DNA of 64,000 nt from Arctopsyche grandis (taxonomy: Eukaryota; Arthropoda; Insecta; Trichoptera; Hydropsychidae). Below are positions 51,670 through 63,710 of the stretch, piece by piece. The notes beneath the pieces were generated by a model, which saw only the letters and a list, made by a program, of their open reading frames with translations, had not been told where the DNA came from and did not search any database. The translations under genes were made by a program, and so were the position numbers. Position 1 is the stretch's first letter. Each line of letters begins with the position of its first letter. The stretch covers positions 12,256,001 through 12,320,000 of the forward strand of contig NC_135365.1 of assembly GCF_051622035.1 (NCBI RefSeq), given 5' to 3'.

Positions 51670-53127
51670 ACCTCTCTCGACTGATATCGATCTAAAAAGA
51701 TTTCGAGGCATTCTTAAAAGTGACAACATCTTATAGCACATTCGATGTTTCCATATATATGTACATTGTATGTACATATATGTATACGCATGCACGTAGG
51801 TACATAATCAAACATAGCTTGAATTGAATTGTACACGGAAAAACTCCCAGATAAAAGTGCGAAATTCTCCTAAGCGGCAAAATCAATATTTCATACGTTC
51901 TCTACGACGCACGTGAGATTCTTCGCTCATGGGCATATATATGTACATAAACACAGATACGTACATATAAAGTAATTTGTACGCTCAAAATGTAAATACA
52001 TATAATACTAGGAGTAGATACGTACGTTTCGTAGACAATGACAATTTGTATTCTGCTACGGTGCGATAAAACGCTTTTTGCGATTGGCAAATGTTCTCAC
52101 AACCGACACACACGCACAGAAAAAAACCGGCAAATTTACCCGGAACATATTCACAGTTCAAACAGACAAAAAAAAATAAAGAACCACTGACGGCTTTGAT
52201 CGTGACGCAAATTAAAGGGAAAGAAATCGCAGATCAAATGAGGAATGAAAATAAATGGAAAATCGATTGTGTTTGAAGAGAAAATGTCGACAACGAAAAG
52301 GACATGCCGGAAACAAAATAAAGTAAAAAGGAACAATATCCCTCTGTATTATAATTGAATCGGCCAACGAGTCAAGCGGAACAAAAATTTAATGGACTTT
52401 GTTAAATTTGACATGTTTAAAAAGCAATGTGTCTGGAAGCTACGATATTTTGTGCGATTTCACTTATTTATCTTAAAATTTGTTTGAAAAATAATCGTGA
52501 ATGGAATTATAAATGAAAATGCGTATTATTGACTGTCTTCTATATTAGTATAGTTGAAAGCCTCAAAATACAATACAATTAAATGACAATTTAATTTCAA
52601 ATATGTAGTTATTTAGTTTGAATATAAAAATAGTTAACCATAAAGTGACCTGGTTTGAAATATATTATATTAAATCTTTAAAAAAGAATTAAAAAAAAGA
52701 CAGAATAAATATATGTATGTACATATTATTATATGTATTATGTACAAATAATAATAATACTGGCAAGATACAGACATTGAAATGAATTAATTATGTAAAT
52801 ATTATGAATAGACTATAAATATTCCTAAAAATTATGAAAAGAATAGCTAAAGCTATGAAAAAATAAAAGTAAGGAAAGACAATAGGAAATATATGCATCT
52901 ATCTAGACAGACAAACGAAAGATATTCAAATGTCAAATCCAAAAAAATAAATTAATCATTAATCATTATACTGTAAATTGTAGTTAATTCAGTACACGTA
53001 AAATTGGATAAGTAGTAGAATATTGAGAAAAGACAATAGGAAAGACAGACAGACAAACGAAAGATAGCCTTGAAAGATATTCAAAACAGACAAGGATGAA
53101 AGCGTGTTAATTATTAAATCAATGAAT
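51670..53127. other. No gene seen
   Basis: AT-rich DNA with a local duplication: CAGACAAACGAAAGATA with a nearby GATATTCAAA occurs at ~52905 and ~53048. Confidence 0.4.
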
Positions 53128-53385
53128 ACTCACTTTTAATAATACAAATATCACTTGGTTTGATAAAATACTAGACTACGATTTGAAATATCACAAAATA
53201 AAAATGGCACTGGTTGGCTATCGATTATCCGTTCGTTCTTAACAAAAATATCACTTCGTGTTTATACACCGCATAACGACGCGATGCTAACGTGTGGTCA
53301 CCCGATTGTCGGTCTCGACAGAATCGTGTGGTTGAATGGCTCGAACCACTTGTTAAGTATTTATATATACTAGCGACTTATCTGA
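53128..53385 (-). promoter_or_regulatory. Family promoter and candidate first exon (gene 4 or orphan)
   Basis: On the minus strand: GATA-like AGATAAG (~53378-53384), a TATA box TATATATAAATA (53358-53369), expected initiation near 53335 (CCATTCAAC), a ~200-nt leader with no conserved ORF, and a donor GTGAGT at 53128-53133. Its first ~120 nt match the promoter and leader of the pseudogene at 45.1-45.25 kb. If it drives gene 4, the 5' intron is ~5.2 kb. Otherwise it is an orphan promoter of a deleted paralogue. Confidence 0.5.
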
Positions 53386-53469
53386 GTAACCCCCCCCCCC
53401 CTCTTTCTCCATCTTGATTCGCGGTAACTTATATTTTATTATATACGTGCGATTTGACGTAGGCAAAAC

Positions 53470-54130
53470 CTCAATTTTCCACACTTTTCTCCAGCGTTCC
53501 AGGACGAATCGTGCGGTCTTGGTGTTAGGCAAGTTTCAACGGTTAGACACATTTACGTTTTATAACATCTTTCAAATACAATATTGTTGTCGCTTTAATC
53601 ACAATTTGGAAACATTTAATTGAATTAAAAGAAAATAATTCACAAATTGTTTTCTTTTAATTCGATATGTCCAGAATCTCGGAAAAGTAGAATAAACGTA
53701 TTGAATATCACCAGTATTTTTTGAAGTTGTTAAACGCAATTTATTTAAACATTATATTTAATGTTTTGCGAGATATTTCTCGAAATGAAGAAAAGTGGAC
53801 TTAGGTCACTTTCAAATATTAATATATATGTTTACACTCGTATGTATTATTATTATCATTAGTTTAAGCCTATATATATTATTTCAACTTTATTTTTATT
53901 TATTTTTTTAAATATAATATACATATTTATGTACATATAACATATGTATTTCAAATACAATATTGTGGTCGCTTTAAAGTACATATCTTTTTACAAGCGT
54001 ATGCACATACATATTATTATTATCATTTGTTTAAACCTATTATTATTTTTATTATATTTATTTATTTTTAAAATATTATATACCTACAGATATGTATGTA
54101 CCTATACTGGGATTAAAATATGTTTTTCAA
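53470..54130 (+). repeat. Segmental duplication, copy 2 (with inserted MITE)
   Basis: Matches 39155-39535 in two blocks (53475-53640 and 53940-54130), separated by a MITE C fragment and a second partial copy of the TTTAAGCC/TATTATTTCAAC block at ~53835-53930. Confidence 0.65.
53635..53819 (-). mobile_element. MITE family C, partial inverted copy
   Basis: TTTAATTCGATATGTCCAGA and ATGTTTTGCGAGATATTTCT are the reverse complement of the family interior. The right end is ...GTCACTTTCAAATATT. Confidence 0.65.
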
Positions 54131-54144
54131 AATTAATATTTTAC

Positions 54145-54430
54145 ATATGAGCCGATATATGTACATATAATTGAAAGTGGCACAAGTCCACTTTTCTTCA
54201 TTTCGAGAAATATCTCGCAAAACATTAAATATAAGATTTTGCATTAAACAATATTATATTTAAAAATATTGGTGGCCTGTATGTAATACGTCTATTCTGA
54301 TTTTCCAAGACTCTGGACATATGTACATATTAAAAAAGTGATAACAACCAGTGAATTAAATCAAACAGAAATAGAGCTTTTGGAATTGAAAATTGGACTT
54401 CCGCCACTTTAAAATACATAAGCTCATTTA
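54145..54430. mobile_element. MITE family C copy
   Basis: Left end ATGAGCCG with a TATGTACA-type insertion, interior TATCTCGCAAAACATTAAAT, right end GGACTTCCGCCACTTTAAAA then GCTCA. Confidence 0.7.
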
Positions 54431-56599
54431 AAAATGGGAAAAATCAGTATATTTAATAAAAAACGTATAAAAGAATTTTATCGAATAAAATTTAGCTTTT
54501 ATTTAAAAATTTCAGAAAAAAAACAAGTGAAACATTATTTCGCTGACAATTTTTTACCTTCCTAACAAATTATGCCTTTTTTTGAGCATTAAAAATCCGT
54601 GAATAATATTATAAAGGAAATCTTGTATTACGTATGAATATGTAGATTTAAGCAAGTCACTTCTTTGCACACAAAACATCATATTTAAGACTTGCAAAAC
54701 AATTAAAATTTTAAACAATAAAAAATTCCCTATATACATATCAAAGAATGTATTATTACGAACAATTGAAGTAATTTAAAAACAGTTTTAGAATAAAACA
54801 AAATTATAAATACAAATATGAATTTGCGTGGGCTTATTGACCGGTTCAAGGCTTTCAATGTTTACGCTCATTACTATGTATTATATAATTTAATTCTACA
54901 GAATGTGAGTATGAATCATTTATACACGTATAATAGATTCGTATAAGAGAAGAAAAAAACGGACTGATTAGGGAACTCCGCACATTGAACCCAAATTTCA
55001 GTTCGATTCTTGGAAGACGATTGTAATATTTCTTAATACTGAATTTTCATTCAAAACAACGTCACTTATATTATTTGTAAACATGTACCTACATATTGAC
55101 AGTTTCAAAATATCAGATAAGTAAAATATACGTACGCCCATTCACAACATCAAAACAACAGAGTTCTCAAACCACTCATCGCGAAACACTTAATACTATA
55201 AGATACGAGTATCTGTACAATGTTCATTTGAATTGGGTCACAATCAATACCAAAGCATTACAAACTGACGTCACTGGATCGACACTACAAGGACTTTCCC
55301 GGAAAATGCGTTTAGAATTCTATGTCACGCCGACTGATGCAACTCCAGATGACAATGGACCGATCATGCGGGTCTAAATTGTCGCATTTTAACGACGGCG
55401 CTTAGCGTTATGGTAATCGTTCCATTGTAATCTAGAATATCTAATGAAATCCTATGAGTTCATATACATAAAATAGTAAACCCTCCCATCTATAATTAAT
55501 ACGTGAGTCATGCCAATTATTATATCATATCCAAATATCATTCGCATATGGTCAGATTCTGCTCAGCGTGAGATTGAAATTAGCTCGATTGATTTTTATT
55601 TCGGTTACTGATAAAAACAGAGGCGTAAATCTACTAACAGGTTATACTTGTCGATTGATTGAAGATTTTTATTATTTGTAAGCATTGAGGATCAATCGTG
55701 ATATGTCATATTCATGCTTATGATAGGAATCACATCGTGAAAAACTAGTAATTGTATAGAAACATTATGGTTTGATATATGTATTGAATGCATTGTATTA
55801 TAATTATTAAGAATTTATCGGATAGGTACTTGAATTGCAGACATTTTTCTTCAAAAGCCCTTTAGTTCTATAAAGTTATCAATATTTTCAAGTCTCATAC
55901 AAGGATAAATTTATTGAATTGTATGTATATACATATCATCGACATGAATATCTTAGAAATTCGTTATACTAATAACAATTGATTTGAGTTTTTGGCGCCA
56001 GGTAGATTTTCTGATAAGAAGCATTCGCAAAGAATTACTATATTGACTCACTATATTCTAACTGATGAAAATTCTAAGAATTTTTATCGAAATCGATTTT
56101 GTGGTAAAAAGTATTGAATAGTAAAAGAGAAAATGTTAAATAAATGGGGGAAGTACCCACTCGTACTTTGTTATACACATGTATGTATGTACTTCCAAGA
56201 TTATATTTTGTATTTCGTAGTATTTATTGAAATTCGAATTTAATATAACGAGAAGATTTCCTTTATGATGTTCTACAAAATTGACGTAAATTTATTATTT
56301 TATTTCGACGCGGTTTTTAAACCACAAATGCGTCTTTCCCTCAACAATCCAAATATTATACATAAACATCAATATTTCTTCAATAATTAATTTAATAATT
56401 AAGTTGATCAATAATGAAAAATAATTAAAATATTATATATTACATATATGTTTCAAGTGATATATGTACATACATACATATGTATGTATGATGCAATAAT
56501 AAAGGGTTCAAATTCTAAAACAATCAAAATTGAATTAAACCGTATCAGTTACATATGTAGATAAAGAATAAACCGTTCAGCAAAACATTTGTACTTAAT
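54431..56599. other. No gene supported
   Basis: A 93-codon plus frame at 55096-55377 lies in the least AT-rich part (55130-55390), without signal peptide, domain or flanking splice sites that I can defend. The rest is AT-rich. Confidence 0.3.
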
Positions 56600-57340
56600 C
56601 TTAGTTTATTTATTTATTTATTTAAAGTTTGGACCGTTGTAGCATTACAGGAATTCCTAATGCGCCACAATGGTCAAAAATATAACAGAAAAGACAAGAA
56701 ACAAAATAATAAATTAAACATAACAAAAACAAAACATATATATACACAAACAACTAAAAATAATAATTATTATTATTATATATCGTTTATCGTCTTGAAT
56801 GTTTACAAGGTTTTTGTATTTCGTAATATTCTTTCTCGATTATGATTTTCAAGTTATGAATTCCATAAGTCCTCACCAGATAGAGTTTCAAAATTTGTCA
56901 TCCGGACTGACCGAAACCAATCACGACAAGCAAATAATACACCACCACCACGTCGATCTACTCTATCGCGACGATGCAGCCTCCAGGAAGAATCAAAAAG
57001 TTCAGCATCAAAAAATGATGAAGTCAACCATGTTTCCGTTAGTGCTACCATATCATCACAAATATGTAGTAGAAACGGCTGAATTAAACGCAGCCAGCTT
57101 TGTCCTGAGACCTCGTGCATTTTGGTAATAAATTACCAATTTTCGGTCTCCCAGTTTGGCGCGTGACTTTCTTTGAGACAAGAAATGGCAATTTTGATTG
57201 AGCCAACGGAGACGAAACGGAAGAGGAAGCAGAAGAAGAAGCCAACACAGTCACAACAGCATCACGACTATCAGGACCATTTGAGCAGGCAGATGTAGGA
57301 GAAGAGGCAAATGTAGGAGAAGAGGCATACATACATTTAC
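56600..57340 (-). mobile_element. LINE fragment with AP-endonuclease domain and 3' tail
   Basis: The minus frame 56854-57120 encodes DDMVALTETWLTSS, DAELFD and RRGGGVLFACRD, the endonuclease signature of jockey/CR1-type ORF2. A Ser-rich minus frame lies upstream (57084-57332). Directly downstream is an A-rich 3' UTR with a TAAATAAATAAATAAA tail at ~56605, so the reverse transcriptase has been deleted. Confidence 0.75.
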
Positions 57341-57863
57341 ACGATAAGATACTATGTGAATTTTAAACCTACGTAAGCACGTACATATACAAGTATATAA
57401 AGGTTAATATTTAGGTGACTTTGAAAGATTTGACATATACAAATGTTAGCACAGGAAATAAATAAATATAAGAATCTATTAATAAAGTTTATATTAAGTG
57501 TATACTAATCTAATGATTGCATTATGCAGATTAAAAAGAAACGAATCCGATGCAACGATCATTGCGCATAATAGGAGTCTTTATCTACTGTAAAAAAAAT
57601 ACGAATGACCTTATCGATCACGAATGATCTTATTAATCCGCATCTTTTTTTCAATGTTATGAATGAAGCCGTTGAATTCATTAGAATGTACGATCATGAT
57701 AAATATTTAATGTCAAATGAAAATTTTGACAAATAGAATGACTTAATTAAACATCCATATGATATATGGCGAAGGCTGATTATATAAGGACTAATAAAGC
57801 AACATTCATGAGCATCTGTGCATTGTCTTATGACAACGTGAATTATGTACATACATCTGTATC
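57341..57863. other. No gene seen
   Basis: AT-rich, no feature. Confidence 0.35.
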
Positions 57864-57950
57864 AAATAATTGCACTGTTCAAATAATTGCACTGTTCTAA
57901 TAATTGCACCATTCGAATAATTGCACCATTCAAATAATTGCAATATTTTA
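57864..57950. repeat. Tandem 17-18-bp repeat x5
   Basis: Units of AATAATTGCACTGTTC, varying to AATAATTGCACCATTC, repeat five times. Confidence 0.9.
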
Positions 57951-58231
57951 TGATTCTCAAACTTCTTTCTGCCTATTTCACTTTAAAATTGTAATTTTGA
58001 TCTTACAGCATGAGGTTGAAAGGCGTATTCCATGATCAGCTATCATCACGTAGATCAGACAGCCAAGTCTGATGATTTCGTTAATGATTAATTAATCGGA
58101 GACGTTTGCTTATTTTAATTAGAGTTAACTTCCACATGTTGGAAAAAGATCAAAGCGACAGAAAAAGCGGAAGTGATTAAAAATCAAAATATTTGGAAAT
58201 ACACAATATCTACATACATATGTATGTATAT

Positions 58232-58760
58232 TAGAGTTTCTGCCCTGGTCGATGTGGAACAGAAATTCCCGGGAATTCAAGAAATTTTTATGTCCCTAGT
58301 CTCGGGAAATCTCATCTCGAATTCCGAGAAAAATATTTCAATCAAACCATTCTTTAAATATTATAATAAGTGTAAATGTATGTATATCCTACGATGAAAC
58401 TATTATGAAGTGCATCCTTTTAGTATTGACGATTCCACGACGGAAGGAACTCTTTTAGATTTTGATGAAGATCAGACAATTGTGTGTTTGACTATTAATG
58501 AAGAATTAAATAAACGTTATCAAAGACAAATATTTATACAAAGTAACGTAAACAAAAAAAATAGCCTAGACTTCAAAAAAGAAATTAAAATATGCATGCT
58601 GACAGAAAAAAAACATAATGTAATAATTGTTTGAATTTAATTGTTTAAAATAGTTGTTTTCAACTTTAAAACCAACTTCGACCGAAATTGAAAGAGAAGC
58701 GATCCCGAGCTCTGTCCCATGTTCCGGGAATCGAAAAAGTCTGGAAAATCGGAAACCCTA
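58232..58760 (+). mobile_element. hAT-like element, degenerate
   Basis: Left end TAGAGTTTCTGCCCTGG and right end CGGAAACCCTA are imperfect inverted repeats. Interior subterminal CCCGGGAATTC and TTCCGGGAATCG are also inverted. Flanks ATGTATAT and ATCTACAT agree at 6 of 8 positions, possibly a decayed target duplication. A 74-codon plus frame (58410-58634) has no recognisable motif and could be a transposase shred. Confidence 0.5.
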
Positions 58761-59243
58761 ATCTACATATTGTTACACTTCTGTTATCTTTTAGAAGCCT
58801 TCTGAATCCACTACTGTGGAACGTTTCAAAACGATAACTATTAAAATAAAGTTTAAAAATAACAATGGAATGTTAAAAGTGATGCCATTTGATAATTTTT
58901 AATCTACATACATACATACAAGGCTTAAAAATATGTAAATGTAAGGATACATTTTTAGCGACAGTTAAATCAAATTAATATTTCACAATATTTAAAACGT
59001 AATAAGTTTCAGGCCGGAAAAAACTAACGCAAATTAAAGATTAAAAGAAATCGTTTTGATTAATTGCTGTTTATTGCCGTTTAACCACAAAAAAGTCACA
59101 TTTGTTAGAATAATAGCATACGTGATTTTCACCTTGTCAGCACTTTCATATTTTCCACGGGAAAAGAATTTACTAGCAAAAAATACGCACGTAATATATA
59201 TTTAAAAACGATCATAATATTAAAATTATAAAAAGAAAAACAC

Positions 59244-59277
59244 AAAAAATGGCTACAATGTATGTAGCCATTTTTTA
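59244..59277. repeat. Perfect 14-bp-arm hairpin
   Basis: AAAAAATGGCTACA pairs with TGTAGCCATTTTTT. A TATCATGAATGT direct repeat follows at 59280-59312. Confidence 0.8.
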
Positions 59278-59312
59278 TAATATCATGAATGTCATAATAC
59301 AATATCATGAAT

Positions 59313-60560
59313 GTAAATTTGCAATCACTAAAAGGTATTGCAAACCATAAAATATAATATGACGCTAATAAATAATCAAATTGATCAAATCCATATACTG
59401 ATATCATTGTTTCTGGTTAATTATAAAATGATTCACGAATTAGGTGGATATTCATAGGTGCATATGTATAAGATATAATGTTTCCTCCTACATATTATAT
59501 TATAGTGTATGCATATGTAGCCTTTTTTAAACATTGTGGTATATTCTAAAAACTATCGACATTTCATAGTTAGTTCACCAATTATTTTATTAAAATGTAC
59601 CTATTTATGTACATATATTAAATTCCTTGAATACGCAAACAATTACTTAGTAAGGAAAATTTATTTAATTTAAATATTTTCTTTAAGGATAAACATATAT
59701 ATGTACATATGTATGAATGTAAAATAGAAATTAGCCGATTTTTTAAATTTTAATGCTATAAAAATAATAGGCAATTATTTCATAAATAAAATTAAGATGT
59801 GATATATTGAAAAGGATTTACCAATGACTAAACAAGAATTCAACACGTTTATCGGCGGTTTGATTTAATCTTCCCACATGAATGATTTTCAGGTGAGTAT
59901 CGTACAAGCACGATATTAAGTTGAATTAGCGTCATAGTGCTTTAAATTCTTTGACACAAAATGATGAAGTCATATTAGAATGAGCTGTGTAGAAGTGTTT
60001 TAATTACAATTTGCATTAACGTTCAAACATCAATTATACATTGTCTGGAGCGATGAGCGTAATTACGAGAACTTTCTTAAGTCGTTGGCGAAATTTGCTA
60101 AAGCGATTTTTAAGCGACCCCTTTGTATAAAATATATCAAATAATCGTTAATTAATAAAGCATGACGATGATGATGGGTAAAAAGTGGTACAAAACGCGC
60201 AATTTTGTATTGTTTTAATTTTCCGGAAAAGCTTGCGACGTTACAGTTATTAGCGTGTGGTAGGTTTAGCAGCCAGTCGGGAAAAACTCATTTGCATGAA
60301 TGTCTGTATGCAAATTTGGCCCTGGAAAACCTCCAGATACGTTAAGTCGTACACGACTGGCTTTCGTTTTATGTTACGACACTTCTCCCCCGGGTTTTCA
60401 GATCTAAGAAGTCTGAACGCAAATTGAACCTGCAAATGCGAACGTTGTATTTTACTTCCTAACGCTTTTAATACACGAACATCGATCCGTGACTCCGACC
60501 TTTGAAAGCTTCGAATGGTTCTTCCGAGCTGACTATATACATTTTTTTTTAATATTAGTA
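59313..60560. other. No gene; repeat-poor island 60040-60540
   Basis: The island is of even composition with few simple repeats and no ORF above ~60 codons with a domain. It may be regulatory. Confidence 0.3.
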
Positions 60561-60564
60561 ATAA

Positions 60565-60990
60565 CCAGCTTTAAGTATTCCTGTGAGACGCCAATTATTC
60601 TGAAAATTAAACAACGCCTTTGTCTAAATTTTCAGAATGTCTACGGTTTTTCATATTAAATGGTTATAAGAATAAAGTTATATACAAAATCCAAAAAGAA
60701 AAATTGATTAAATTGATCAGATATTCCTCCTTTTCAAACAGAGTGGTTAAAGTTTGGAATAGTCTTCCAAATTTAGTAAAAATGTAGTAAATTCTGAAAA
60801 CCTGCATATTTTTAAAAACAAGCTAGAAGTATTTCTTAAACTTGAAGATTTTTGTAATTCTTCTTTTCCAATATCTTTTCTATATTTTTGTTGTCTTTTA
60901 GTTATTATGTTACCGTCCCAGATATTTTTATTTCGTATTTATTTTCATGATTCCTTTTTTTATATATTTATGTATGTATACGTATGTATG
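60565..60990 (+). mobile_element. LINE 3' end (jockey/CR1-like ORF2 C-terminus)
   Basis: A plus frame reads FSNRVVKVWNSLPNLVKNVV then NLHIFKNKLEVFL, the standard WN.LP...FK..L ending of these elements. Upstream RLCLNFQNVYGF-like sequence fits the same protein. 5'-truncated. Confidence 0.7.
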
Positions 60991-61060
60991 TATATATGTA
61001 TATATATATATATATATATATACATATATACATACATACGTATACATACATGCATATAAC
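60991..61060. repeat. (TA)n and TACATA simple repeat
   Basis: Includes a 13-unit TA run near 60996-61022 flanked by inverted TATGTATACG and CGTATACATA sequences. A second short TA run is at 61509-61531. Confidence 0.85.
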
Positions 61061-62764
61061 AATTAAAAAAAAATCGAATTGACAAAGATTTCTTGCTATA
61101 TTATAACCGCTATGCAATTTCATACATTAATTCAAAACTTATTATAGCAAATCCTACATCCATATATCAATTATATGTAAGTGTTATGCAAGAATAGCTA
61201 ATTACAGCGTATTCACTTGTCTCGGTGTCACAATGCATCTACATATGTACATTGCATTTAATCATGCAAAACTCTATCAGAGATTATTCAACACCTCGTC
61301 AATTTTAATAATTAATACCTATATAATACAAACAATTCTAAATATTTTAGTACATAAAACGATACCGAACGTTTAACGATCCCAAGCCCCTAGATAAATA
61401 ATTGGCACGTTTGCACGGTAACGGGTTCGTTTATAAGCCCCGTGTATTTGCATTACGTTTATGGCTATTTTGCACAAAATTTTAAGACCGGACCAAAGTA
61501 TAAACGTGTATATATATATATATATATATATACATATACATATCCGTATATGTATGTATGTAGTGATCATGTAGATTTCAAATATTTGCGAACGCTATCC
61601 TGAGACTCGTTTTACGATTTATAATATACGCAATAATACGCATGTATGTATGTGCGAATAAAATAATATAATACGTGAACGATGTTTGATGAAATTAATC
61701 GGATATCCGGTCGTTGTTCCATTTCCGTTCATTTTAAATAAAGTGAAATGGAAATGGTACGGAAAAACAGAACCGCACGTGGAGAGGATAATGTGCGTCG
61801 AAAAATATTCGCCAGCAAAAATATATGTATGTATATATGTATTAAACTTGACCACAAAAAATAAAAGCAACAAATACATTCGTAGAAATATTTCAATTAC
61901 TTCGTTCGATACGAATATATAAAATAAGTAGATGCGGGCGTTTTTGATCGGTTTTTTCCAAATGTTTAAAATTTGATGGAATTTCGCTAAAAAAATTTCG
62001 CCTCAAAGAACCAATGATTATCTTATCTTATCAGCGGTTTTTTTTATATTTACCATACGATTTTATATAAATATACATATGTATGTACGTAGTATCTGGG
62101 AATAAACTAGCCGGCGTTGTCTGAAAAAACCCGGCATTTCTGAGAAAGTTAGAAGAAAAATCTTTAAACGGCACTTACTCCTTTTAAAATATGATGGTGT
62201 TTCTATACATATCGAGAACTGTGGAAATATACAGATAAGAAACACTTGCACACGTTGCTCAGCGTTAAAAGTAAAAATAAAACTTGAGAGGGCTTCAGAA
62301 ACACACCTTAGGTCCAAGTAAGGTGCCATGAGAAAGTTTTATTTTTAATATATAAATTTTTATTTTCTCATGATGGAATTACGGGCTGCCCCTAAGTACC
62401 CTATGGTATTAAACTTGTACATATATGTATGTACAATGTATACATTTATAGAATATTTTTATTTTGTTTAAACGAATCATGTACATATGTATGTACACTC
62501 GTCTTAACAGATTTCTCTAAAGCCATGAGTGTGGTATATACATTTGTATGTAGAATAAGAATATTTATTCCATATATACACAGGTATGCACCCTTATATA
62601 TGCATTTACATTAAACACGATATCTATGGTCGCACATTGTACGGACGTATTGTAACTATAATATTATACAAGGCAAATGCAAACATCGATTAAACATTAA
62701 ATATTGATCCACAGAGACGATCATCGAAATTCGAGATGCTTAGAAACTCTTAATTTTACGAGAA
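61061..62764. other. No gene supported
   Basis: AT-rich with simple repeats. ACGGGCTGCCCCTAAGT near 62381 resembles ACGGGCTGCCCCAAAGT near 48110, a short dispersed repeat. Frames of 60-88 codons lack domains. Confidence 0.35.
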
Positions 62765-62945
62765 TATGGGAAAAGGTTGCCAATTTGTTAGAACCGTTTC
62801 GATAAATTGGCAAACTCTGATAAGAAACGTTCGACCTGGAGTCACATATCCAAGATCTAGCCAACAGCAGCCCATGGGATTGAACCCGTGACCACATGTT
62901 CTAAAGCATTATATATTTACTACTATTCTATGCTGCTGGTTAAAC
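62765..62945 (-). mobile_element. SINE family S copy
   Basis: The reverse complement has CCAGCAGCATAGAATAG, GGTCACGGGTTCAATCCC and GACTCCAGGTCGAACG with AGAGTTTGCC. Confidence 0.8.
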
Positions 62946-62994
62946 TATATATTTTTAAATCATATTCAAATAGTGGGTAGGGTGGTTTTGGCAT

Positions 62995-63205
62995 TTAATG
63001 AGGAGCCATTTCAATAATATGTAAATTTTCAAACTCTGATAAGAAACGAACGACTTGGAGTAAAAAATATAGAAGTCTGACCAACAGTGCCACAGAAATA
63101 CAGAAATACCAAATAAAATTCTTTCCAATCGAGGTCAGCGTAGCGCTTGAACCCGGGAACCTCTTGGTGGTTAGCAATACACGGACTACCGAGCTATACT
63201 ACAGA
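62995..63205 (-). mobile_element. SINE family S, second inverted copy
   Basis: The reverse complement has GGTTCCCGGGTTCAAGCGC, CTCCAAGTCGTTCG and AGAGTTTG. It lies ~50 bp after the previous copy in the same orientation, but with a different head sequence. Confidence 0.65.
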
Positions 63206-63284
63206 TCAGTTTGGCTAATGTCTCTATTTGTGTTGTGACAATTTGAGTCGAATCTGAATAAATAAAATTTCATATAAATTATTG

Positions 63285-63710
63285 AACATATGAGCCGTTA
63301 TATTTCAAAAGTCCACTTTTCATCATTTCGAGAAATATTTCGCAAAACATTAAATATAATGTTTTTTGTTTAATATTAAAAAATACGGGTGGCCTGTAAT
63401 ACGTGTATTCTGCTTTTCCGAGATTCTGTTCATATCGAATCAAAGCAATTGATAAAAATTTGTGAATCAGAAATAATATTTTTTGCAAATATAAATTGGA
63501 TTTTCTATTTTAATAGCTACTGATCTACTGATCATTTTCTATTTTACAATTTAATTTAATTTGGTTAGTAATCCTAGTATTATATTATTCTAATGCTAAT
63601 GTACAGCGTAATAGGAAAAAGAGCTCAAAAACCTATTTACAATTCTTATAAATTCTTATAAATACTCTAATACTTAATATTAATTATCACTTTCAAATAT
63701 AGCCGCTCAT
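63285..63710. mobile_element. MITE family C, long copy
   Basis: Left ATGAGCCGTTATATTTCAAA, right ACTTTCAAATATAGCCGCTC. The interior TTTCGCAAAACATTAAATAT and GATTCTGTTCATATCGAATC are shared with the other copies, with extra AT-rich sequence at 63500-63680. Confidence 0.7.

Noticed and set aside
55096-55377. 93-codon plus-strand gene
   Set aside because: No domain, no signal peptide, no clear splice context. It is not long for chance in this less AT-rich stretch.
57864-57950. CRISPR array
   Set aside because: Contiguous 17-18-bp tandem units without spacers, in an animal genome.
58410-58634. 74-codon plus-strand gene
   Set aside because: Lies inside a hAT-like element and has no start context or domain; listed only as a possible transposase shred.
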